From the NCBI RefSeq assembly GCF_018390695.1, contig NZ_JAHBGF010000012.1, forward strand, positions 1-64,000: a stretch of 64,000 bases of DNA, in the 5' to 3' direction. The DNA is from Ancylobacter sonchi (GTDB lineage: Bacteria; Pseudomonadota; Alphaproteobacteria; Rhizobiales; Xanthobacteraceae). Made by a program: the position numbers and the translations under genes. The notes under the pieces were generated by a model. The model was given only the letters and a program-made list of their open reading frames with translations. It ran no database searches and was not told the DNA's origin. Numbering within the stretch: position 1 is the first letter of the stretch; each line of letters begins with the position of its first letter. Below are positions 57,653 to 64,000 of this stretch, one piece after another.

Positions 57653-58857
57653 CGGGCAGCTCCGTCAAAGGCAATGGCTTCGTCGAGGCCGAGCGCGCGC
57701 AGCATGGCGGCGAATTTCGCCGCGGTCTCCTCGCCTTCCGCCACCGGATCGGAGCCCGGCACGACACCGGCGCCGGCATGCAGCCGCGCCTCGTTGCCGG
57801 CGATCTCGGCGCAGCGCAGCGCGACATACCAGGCGCCGTCGCCATTTGCCTCGCACCAGCCGACGGCTCCGGCGTAGAAACCGCGATCATGGCCCTCGAG
57901 CTCGGTGATCACCGCCGCCGCCGCGTCGCGCGGCGTGCCGCAGACGGCGGGCGTCGGATGCAGCAGGGCAGCGAGGTCCAGGCTCGACAGCGTCATGTCG
58001 TGCAACCGCCCGACGATCCGCGTGCCGAGATGCCACATGCTGGCGGTGGACACGATCTGCGTGCCCTCCGGTGTGCCAAGCTCACGGCAATGCGGCGCCA
58101 GCTGGTCGAGGATGGCGGTCACCACTTCCCGGTGCTCGCGCTGATCCTTGGCCGAAGCGACGAGGCCCTCGGCAGCCTCGCGGTCGAGCCTTGGGTCGGC
58201 CGAGCGGCGGGCCGAGCCGGCGAGCGGGTGCGACAGCACCACATCGCCCTGCCGCGAGACCAGCAGTTCCGGCGTCGCGCCCACCAGGAGCCGCCCCGCC
58301 CCGCCCTGCGGCGGCAGCGGCACGCAGAAGGCGGTGGCGGCCGGATCCTCGGCAAGGCGGCCGAGCAGCGCGCGGGCGTCGATCGGCCGGTCGCCGGCCA
58401 CTCGAAGCGCCCGCGACAGCACCACCTTGCGCAGCGCCGGCTGGCGCTCCATCCGCGCCAGCGCTTCCGCGACCGCAGCCCGATAGATGGCGAGGGAAGG
58501 CTCCGCCGTCACCTGCCAGTGCGGGGTCGCGTCGGCCCGTACCAGAGCCGGCGTCCCGAAGGCCCGGGCGGCGGAGCGGCCGGGCTGGCGCGACCAGCTG
58601 GCCGGACGCAGCAGATGCGCCGGCCGCGCATGGTCATAGGGCAGTGCCCCGACCAGCACCGGGGCCCCGCCGCGTGCATCGGCCAGCGCGTCGCCGGCCT
58701 GCCGCGCCAGCGACACACCGGCGGCGACCGGAATCGGCCGGCAGCCATTGGCCACCACCGTCTCGCCGGCCCCGACCAGGACGAAGGACGAGAGGGCGGC
58801 GGCAGGTGCCTCGCCCGCGGTCGCCTCCCGGTCTGTCATCTCCGACGTCTTCATCAT
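57649..58857 (-). CDS. entC: Isochorismate synthase
   Basis: A protein of about 402 aa of the chorismate-utilising (anthranilate synthase I-like) family, converting chorismate to isochorismate. Recognisable pieces are [64 protein letters not shown] and [14 protein letters not shown]. Start uncertain: ATG at 58857, 58854 or 58839, or GTG at 58872. It is the first committed biosynthetic enzyme, 25 nt or so after the YncE-like gene. Confidence 0.93.
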   Translation of the reverse strand: MMKTSEMTDREATAGEAPAAALSSFVLVGAGETVVANGCRPIPVAAGVSLARQAGDALADARGGAPVLVGALPYDHARPAHLLRPASWSRQPGRSAARAFGTPALVRADATPHWQVTAEPSLAIYRAAVAEALARMERQPALRKVVLSRALRVAGDRPIDARALLGRLAEDPAATAFCVPLPPQGGAGRLLVGATPELLVSRQGDVVLSHPLAGSARRSADPRLDREAAEGLVASAKDQREHREVVTAILDQLAPHCRELGTPEGTQIVSTASMWHLGTRIVGRLHDMTLSSLDLAALLHPTPAVCGTPRDAAAAVITELEGHDRGFYAGAVGWCEANGDGAWYVALRCAEIAGNEARLHAGAGVVPGSDPVAEGEETAAKFAAMLRALGLDEAIAFDGAAR

Positions 58858-58882
58858 GCAGGCTTTGGTCACGGCCTCGACG

Positions 58883-60091
58883 TCACGGCTTGATCAGGGA
58901 GACGGTATCGCCGAAGGGATCGATCATCGGCACCGGACGGCCGCCCGGAGCCGGGCCACCCGGCGCGGCGCCGGCCGGAGCACCGCCAGCAGGGACCGCC
59001 GCGACAGGCGTCGCCGGTGCCGTACCCGGCGCGGGCGCGGCACCCGGAGCAGCCCCAGCCGCCGGCGGCTGGGCCGGGCGCGGACGCGGCGTCATCTTCG
59101 ACTTGTTGGTGACATAGGCGTTGCCGGTCGCCGGATCGACGGCGACGGTGTTCGGCATCGAGCCGGTCACCACATTCGCCACCGGCTCCAGCGTCTTGGT
59201 GTCGATCAGCGTGACATAGCCGCCGACACGATTGGCGACGTAGACCAGGTTGCGCGCCGCATCGAGCGTGATGCCGAGGGCGCCCTGGCCGGTCGGGATC
59301 TTCTTGACGACCGAACCGTCCTTGGCGTCGAGCACCACGACCTCGCCCGTCCCCTGATGCGCGACGAAGATCTGGTCGCCGCTGGCGTCATAGACCAGGT
59401 TGATCGCGTTCTCGCCGCCCGAGGCGAAGCTCTTGACGACCTTGCCGGTCGCGAGGTCGATGACGTGGACCTGGTTGCTCTTCATCGCGGAAGCGAACAG
59501 GCGGTTGCCCTTCTGATCGACGGCGACGCCAGTGACGCTGCCCGGCAGATTGTCGATGCTGCCGACGATGCTGTCGGTGGCGCCGTCGATGATCCACACC
59601 GAGCTGTCGTCATCGCGACCCATCACCGTGATGAAGGTGCGGTTGCCGGCCTCGTCGACCACGGCCTCGCGCACATGCGCCTTGTCACCCTTCTTCACCG
59701 TCGCCACCACCTTGCCGGTGGTAAGGTCGACGATGGCGACCGCGCCGATGCGGGTCTGGGTGGCGTAGAGCTTCTTGGTCGTGTTGTTGACGCCGAGGCC
59801 GAAGGCGGCCTCCGAGCCGAAATCGATGGTTTCCTTGGTCTCCAGCGTCGCCGGATCCAGCGCCAGCACCTTGGCCTCGGTCGAGCCGCGCGTGCCGGCG
59901 GCGGCGACATAGACGCGGTTCATCGGCGCGCTGAACACCAGCTCATAGACCCCAGGACCAGGCTTCACCGAACGGACGAATTCCGGCTCGGCCTCAGCCG
60001 CGCCGACGCCAACGAACAGCGCCACGCCGGTCAGCAGCGCGGGAAGCGAAGGGGCGGCAAGGAATCGGCAGGTCTGGGCGACGAGGCGCAT
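58883..60091 (-). CDS. YncE-like periplasmic beta-propeller with Pro/Ala-rich insertion
   Basis: A 402-aa secreted protein. A signal peptide ends near AEA (residue 35). Seven repeats of the YVTN type follow, each with a TGKVV or TLE turn and a LFAS, YVAN or YVTN strand. The last blade is interrupted after VTNKSKMTPRPRP by about 55 residues of Pro/Ala/Gly-rich sequence before the closing strand GDTVSLIKP. E. coli YncE is an iron-regulated periplasmic propeller with a short loop at the same place. Its position between the binding protein and entC suggests a role in siderophore handling, by inference. Confidence 0.85.
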   Translation of the reverse strand: MRLVAQTCRFLAAPSLPALLTGVALFVGVGAAEAEPEFVRSVKPGPGVYELVFSAPMNRVYVAAAGTRGSTEAKVLALDPATLETKETIDFGSEAAFGLGVNNTTKKLYATQTRIGAVAIVDLTTGKVVATVKKGDKAHVREAVVDEAGNRTFITVMGRDDDSSVWIIDGATDSIVGSIDNLPGSVTGVAVDQKGNRLFASAMKSNQVHVIDLATGKVVKSFASGGENAINLVYDASGDQIFVAHQGTGEVVVLDAKDGSVVKKIPTGQGALGITLDAARNLVYVANRVGGYVTLIDTKTLEPVANVVTGSMPNTVAVDPATGNAYVTNKSKMTPRPRPAQPPAAGAAPGAAPAPGTAPATPVAAVPAGGAPAGAAPGGPAPGGRPVPMIDPFGDTVSLIKP

Positions 60092-60126
60092 GGGGAAATC
60101 TCCGTTGCGGGATGCGATGAGGCCGA

Positions 60127-61263
60127 TCAGTCGAGAGCGATCCAGTTCGGACCGGCGACGGGCACGGCGAGGAAGCGCGCATTGATCTCGGCCAGCGTGG
60201 CGTCGGGATCGAGATCGGCGAACAGCTCGGGATGCGCCCAGCGCGCCAGCACCTCGAGGGTGAGCACGTCGAGCGGCGAGTTGAGCATCTGGTGGGCGAG
60301 GCCGTAGACGCGGTGGTTGCGGACCGCGCTCATGCCATCGAAACCGGGGCGGCGGATGAGGCCGGCCAGCGTCTCGCGGGCGCGCTCGGCGCTGTATTCC
60401 GGACCGATCAGCAGGCCGGCGGTGCCTTCCATGTGGCTACCACCGGTCGCGACATAGACCTGCGGATCCTGGGCGATGACATATTCCAGGTTCAGCTTGC
60501 CGAAGGCACCGGAAATCACCGAGGCGCCGATATTCGTCGCACCGACCGCCGCGATGACTTCGCCGATATTGCCGCGACCGGGTGAGTTGCAGCAATCGGC
60601 GGTCATCGCCGCATGCGCCTCGAAGAACACGCGCGGCTTCTTCTCCGGCGGCAGAGTAGCGACACGGCTGCGCACGACATCGAAATGCTGGCGGCGGAAG
60701 GCGATGAACGCTTCCGCCTGCGCCTCGCGCCCCACGGCCCCACCGATAAGACGCAGGCTCGCCTCCATATTGTCGAGCGGCTTGACGAAGAAATCGACCA
60801 CCGCGACGGGGACGCCCGCCGCCTCCAGCCGCGCCCGCTCCTCGTCCGAGGGCGTCGCGCCGAGGGAGAACAGCGCGAGGTCCGGCTTCGCGGCGATGAT
60901 GCGCTCTACCGAGATCGCTGCGTTAGCCGCCGACGTTTGGGGTATGTCGTTGATCGCAGGGAATTTTTTCTGCCACTCCGCATAGGCCGACCGGCCGAGG
61001 CGGTTGATGTCGCGCGGCCAGCCGGCAACGAGCGACACCGGATCGGGATGCACCAGCGCCAGCGCCAGCAGGAAGCGGCCATCGCCGATCACGATCCGCG
61101 AGGCGGGCTTGGTGAGCGTCATCTCGCGCCCGGTGACATCCTTCAGGGCGATATCCGCTCGCGCCGGACGCATCGACAGACCGCCGCCGATCAGGCTCAG
61201 AGCCATCAGGCCCAATACATCGCGTCGGCGCGGCAGGACAGGCAACAGGTTGCGGACGGGCAT
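60127..61263 (-). CDS. Ferric-siderophore ABC transporter periplasmic binding protein
   Basis: A 378-aa protein of the TroA/FepB-type helical-backbone binding fold. The N-terminus has RRRDVLGLMALSLIGGG, which resembles a twin-arginine (Tat) signal. Two lobes contain VSLVAGWPRDINRLG, RIIAAKPDLALFS and QDPQVYVATGGSH. A CCNSPGRGN segment has a vicinal Cys pair. It is the first gene of the siderophore operon and should pair with the permease/ATPase at 48487-50408. The ATG at 61263 is preferred to a TTG at 61287. Confidence 0.87.
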   Translation of the reverse strand: MPVRNLLPVLPRRRDVLGLMALSLIGGGLSMRPARADIALKDVTGREMTLTKPASRIVIGDGRFLLALALVHPDPVSLVAGWPRDINRLGRSAYAEWQKKFPAINDIPQTSAANAAISVERIIAAKPDLALFSLGATPSDEERARLEAAGVPVAVVDFFVKPLDNMEASLRLIGGAVGREAQAEAFIAFRRQHFDVVRSRVATLPPEKKPRVFFEAHAAMTADCCNSPGRGNIGEVIAAVGATNIGASVISGAFGKLNLEYVIAQDPQVYVATGGSHMEGTAGLLIGPEYSAERARETLAGLIRRPGFDGMSAVRNHRVYGLAHQMLNSPLDVLTLEVLARWAHPELFADLDPDATLAEINARFLAVPVAGPNWIALD

Positions 61264-61287
61264 CGATCGGCGCCACCAGCTAAGCAA

Positions 61288-61420
61288 GAACTACGCTGCC
61301 TATCCGCCCGCCATGCCGCTACTGTCAACTAAACAATTATTAATTGTTACTTTTAAACTATTCCATTTATGGCGCAAAGGATCTCTTCAATCCAATTATT
61401 TTAATTATTCCAATCAGATT
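61288..61420 (-). promoter_or_regulatory. AT-rich control region of the siderophore operon
   Basis: A 133-nt AT-rich island between the sulfatase stop and the operon's first gene. It carries a 17-bp palindrome AACAATT-N3-AATTGTT (61332-61348). On the operon's strand a TTGACA hexamer (61323-61328) follows directly, but no good -10 stands at the right distance. The palindrome is not an obvious Fur, RirA or Irr site, so the regulator is unknown. Confidence 0.5.
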
Positions 61421-62992
61421 CTAGACCTCCTCCTCATGGAATGTTCCGTCCTTTGCCAGATAGCCGGTAAGGGTCTGTTCCTCGTGGCGCTGACGGAAGC
61501 CGAGCAGGCGCTCGGCTCCTTCCAGCCGCAGGGCGAGCAACGCGGGGTCCGAAGCACGATCCTCCAGCTCGTCCGGGTCGGCGGCGAGGTCGAACATCAC
61601 CGGAGGCAGGCCGGCAAAAGCAATGTATTTCAATGTCTTGGTACGGATGACTTGCAGATGGCAGAGCCGGGTCGGCAGGCCGAGGACCTCCTCCATCCGC
61701 CGCCCGACAATGTCGCCGAAATGGAAGCTCCACTGGGTGGAGTCACGCCAGTCGGCCGGGACTTCCTCGCCGGCGCAGAGAGCGAGAAGGCTCCTGCCGT
61801 CGCAGTTTCGCGGCGTCGGCACGCCGGCCGCCTCCAGCAGGGTGGGCAGCACATCGACGGATTCCGTGAACGAATCCAACAGCTTGCCGCGCCCCTTGTC
61901 GGCGGCGGGACGCGGGTCGCGGATGACCAGCGGGATATGGGCGGACTGGTCGTAATAGCCGGTCTTGCCGAGCAGCCAATGATCGCCGAGCTGCTCGCCG
62001 TGATCAGCGGTGAAGACGATCAACGTATTGTCCCACAAGCCGTTTTCCTTGAGCGTCCGGAAGATGCGGCCGAGATGGTGGTCCACCTCATGGGCGAGGC
62101 CAGCATAGATCGCGCGCATGCGGCGGATGAGCTCGTCATCCATCTCGGCGGCGCGTCCGGTGAGGTCGATGAGGTGGCCGGTGAGACCGATCTGACCGAT
62201 CAGAGCGGCGATCAACCGGCTCTGGCCGGCCTCGACCGATGGATCGGCCCCGCGCACCGGCGCCGGCATGTCCGCGGGGTCGACGAGACGGTGCCAAGGA
62301 TCTGCCGCGCCGAAGGGCGGGTGCGGGGCGATATAGGAGAGATGGGCGCAGAAGGGCTCGCGGCCGACCACGCCGAGCCAGTCGAGGAAGCGGTCGGTGA
62401 GGAAGGAGGTCTCGGAATGCTCGGCGGCGAACACCGCCGGCTCGCCGAAGCGGCGCTGGGCGAAGATCGCCTCGCGGCCGGCATCGGGATCCTCCACCCG
62501 GTAGCCGTTCGCCTTCAGATGCGCCAGCCACGGCGTCGCCCGCTCGGTGAGCATCACCCCCGCCACCATTCCCGGGCAGAGATTCTCATAGGTGCCGCGA
62601 TCGGGATCGAGCGGCGCCCCGCCGCGCGGGTCGAGCGTGGTGTCGGTATAGCCGAACAGGGTCGGCAGGTAGCCGGCGCGACGCAGCTCGGTGAACAGCG
62701 TCGGGTGGCGGGCGTCGAGCGGCATGCCGTTCGCCACCGAGCGATGCTTGTGGGCATAGAGCCCGGTATAGAGCGAGGCGCGCGACGGGCCGCAGGGATA
62801 GACCTGGCAATAATGGCTGGCGAAGCTGGTGCCGGCGGCGGCCAGCGCATCGAGATGCGGCGTGAGCCCGCCGAACGGCCGCCCGGCGCCCATCAGGTCG
62901 CCGCGCCACTGGTCGGCGGTGATCAGCAGAATGTTGGGGCGGGAAGGCGCCGGCGCGCCCTCAGAGGAGGCTCGGGTCGAAGCTCGGGTCAT
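61421..62992 (-). CDS. Sulfatase-family hydrolase (formylglycine type)
   Basis: A 523-aa enzyme of the alkaline-phosphatase superfamily. NILLITADQWRGDLMG gives the metal-binding Asp (residue 27). The catalytic CxPSR is C67-G-P-S-R (YPCGPSRASLYTG), so C67 should be converted to formylglycine. Later ligands are HPPFG and FTADHGEQLGDH. It could be an arylsulfatase or a phosphonate/phosphate monoester hydrolase. No signal peptide is seen, so it is probably cytoplasmic. No formylglycine-generating enzyme or sulfatase operon is adjacent. Confidence 0.86.
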   Translation of the reverse strand: MTRASTRASSEGAPAPSRPNILLITADQWRGDLMGAGRPFGGLTPHLDALAAAGTSFASHYCQVYPCGPSRASLYTGLYAHKHRSVANGMPLDARHPTLFTELRRAGYLPTLFGYTDTTLDPRGGAPLDPDRGTYENLCPGMVAGVMLTERATPWLAHLKANGYRVEDPDAGREAIFAQRRFGEPAVFAAEHSETSFLTDRFLDWLGVVGREPFCAHLSYIAPHPPFGAADPWHRLVDPADMPAPVRGADPSVEAGQSRLIAALIGQIGLTGHLIDLTGRAAEMDDELIRRMRAIYAGLAHEVDHHLGRIFRTLKENGLWDNTLIVFTADHGEQLGDHWLLGKTGYYDQSAHIPLVIRDPRPAADKGRGKLLDSFTESVDVLPTLLEAAGVPTPRNCDGRSLLALCAGEEVPADWRDSTQWSFHFGDIVGRRMEEVLGLPTRLCHLQVIRTKTLKYIAFAGLPPVMFDLAADPDELEDRASDPALLALRLEGAERLLGFRQRHEEQTLTGYLAKDGTFHEEEV

Positions 62993-63213
62993 TGGAAGGG
63001 CCGTCGCGGCTGGCGGGTGCGGGACGGCGACGCGGGGGCGACGCCGCCGGCAGCATAAGCCGGTTTCGCGGCGGCCGCAGCCGGTCGCGAACCGGCATGC
63101 GCCGGACGCCCCCCGCCGACATCTCGGAGGGTCGCCGCGGCTCTGGGCAAGCCGCCGCGCTGGGCTGGATCGCGTCTCCGGCGGCGGCAGGAGCGCCGGG
63201 ACTATCAGGCCGG

Positions 63214-63810
63214 CTAGCCGAAGGCGCGGAACTTGCCGCTGACAAGCGCCGCCCGGAGGCGATTGGTATAGTGCCGCACATAGGCGTCGGCGGCATGGTC
63301 GGGCTGCGAGCAGTTCCACGCCAGCGGCAGGACATGACTTGCCCGGCGGAACTCCGGCGTCGCCAGCATCGCGATCAGGTGCCCGTTTTCGCCCTCGGGC
63401 GTCACGAAATGCTCCTTCGCGACGGGTGTCGCGCGCGACGACAGGCAGGCCTCCAGCAAATCGAGGCCGCCACGGCCGCGCAACATGAGCACGCCGCTAT
63501 TCGCGCGGCCGGATATGCCGAGCACGTAGAAGATGTCGGCTCCGCGCTCGGCATCCAGCACCTCGATGAAGGCCGGGGCCGCCGGCGTCACTTCGGTATC
63601 GGCATCGAGCAGCAGGATGGCGTCGCTGCCGCCCCGCAGCAGAACGGCGGCATGGGCCAGCTTGCTCCACTTCATGTTGAGCCCGTCGACGGGCGTGCGG
63701 ATCAGCTCCCTCCGGTAGCCGCAGCGGGCGGCATAGGCCTGCTGCGAGGACACGCAGAAATCCCATTTCGTCAGATAGGTCTCGTCCGCGACGCACAGCA
63801 CGACAGGCAT
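63214..63810 (-). CDS. Putative glycosyltransferase (GT-A fold)
   Basis: A 198-aa protein. The segment GLNMKWSKLAHAAVLLRGG followed by DAILLLDADTEVT carries a DxD-type metal/nucleotide-sugar motif, and NSGVLMLRG follows at the usual distance. The C-terminal part has a possible acceptor loop (HVLPLAWNCSQPDHAADAY). This pattern fits a small GT-A transferase; donor and acceptor are unknown. The start at 63810 is the ATG nearest the first beta strand (VVLCVADETYL). It follows the sulfatase on neither a coupled nor a clearly shared transcript. Confidence 0.6.
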   Translation of the reverse strand: MPVVLCVADETYLTKWDFCVSSQQAYAARCGYRRELIRTPVDGLNMKWSKLAHAAVLLRGGSDAILLLDADTEVTPAAPAFIEVLDAERGADIFYVLGISGRANSGVLMLRGRGGLDLLEACLSSRATPVAKEHFVTPEGENGHLIAMLATPEFRRASHVLPLAWNCSQPDHAADAYVRHYTNRLRAALVSGKFRAFG

Positions 63811-63919
63811 GAGAACGATCCCTTCAACCGGGACGACAGAACATCCGGCACTCACAGTTCCATCACGAAGCCGGCCCTCCTTTCCAGAGTTTTCAGCCCC
63901 TGACGAAACTGCCGGCCCC

Positions 63920-64000
63920 ATGAAACTCTGGCGCTCCGCGTATACTGCCCGGGCCCCGCCTCACGCCGAGGCGATCGCCCGCGCTACCCGGGCGAAATTC
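63920..64000 (+). CDS. Possible gene start cut by the window edge
   Basis: An ATG at 63920 opens 27 codons without a stop to the end of the window (MKLWRSAYTARAPPHAEAIA). Nothing is recognisable and no clear ribosome-binding site was seen, so this may or may not be a real gene. Confidence 0.25.
   Translation, partial: MKLWRSAYTARAPPHAEAIARATRAKF

Noticed and set aside
51128-58857. A bacillibactin (DhbF-type) assembly line
   Set aside because: The NRPS has one module, not two, and its pocket residues match serine rather than glycine/threonine.

Overview
The window is GC-rich, densely coded DNA from an alphaproteobacterial chromosome, most likely order Hyphomicrobiales (Rhizobiales), perhaps Xanthobacteraceae (Ancylobacter/Starkeya-like). 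This placement is inferred from gene content, gene order (DUF2849-cysI-DUF934-cysH, xerC-priA, sdhCDAB) and Rhizobiales-type extragenic palindromes. No phage, insertion sequence, CRISPR array or tRNA was seen. Almost everything is housekeeping, except a complete catecholate siderophore locus near the right end.

Layout. 1-406: non-coding, with two well-spaced promoters firing leftward out of the window (probably a stable-RNA operon) and a palindrome made of two DnaA-box-like sequences. 407-3678: a CitE-like aldolase and DUF1737 gene, divergent from an FAD oxidoreductase and DUF429 gene. 3700-10145: assimilatory sulfate reduction (DUF2849, cysI, DUF934, cysH), then sulfate uptake (binding protein, cysT, cysW) without the cysA ATPase. 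The two sulfur promoters share a 12-bp motif. 10182-20745: envelope and stress genes (YqaA, HisE-like, D,D-carboxypeptidase, COG0523 GTPase, CAP lipoprotein, MscS-type channel, GNAT, ZapE, DUF1003). 21067-28762: mdh, then sucA-sucB-lysE-type exporter-lpd, followed by a strong bidirectional terminator. 28929-37851: small secreted peptide, VOC protein, xerC, priA, DUF5993-dsbB, a small ACT-like protein with an AEC transporter behind three tandem palindromes, a glycerophosphodiesterase and GluQRS. 37975-41512: sdhCDAB. 41749-47238: esterases, M23 endopeptidase, HNH protein and a second DsbB.

47395-61263 encodes an enterobactin-type system: a siderophore esterase, a FecCD permease and ATPase, and a leftward, translationally coupled operon. 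In transcription order this operon is periplasmic binding protein, YncE-like propeller, isochorismate synthase, DHB-AMP ligase, isochorismatase, free-standing aryl carrier protein, a one-module C-A-T-TE NRPS whose adenylation-pocket residues match serine-specific EntF, and the DHB dehydrogenase. The proteins normally fused as EntB are two genes here. Outer-membrane receptor, siderophore exporter and phosphopantetheinyl transferase are not in the window. The right edge holds a sulfatase, a glycosyltransferase-like gene and the first codons of a possible further gene.

All identifications come from reading protein motifs and remembered families; no database search was possible.
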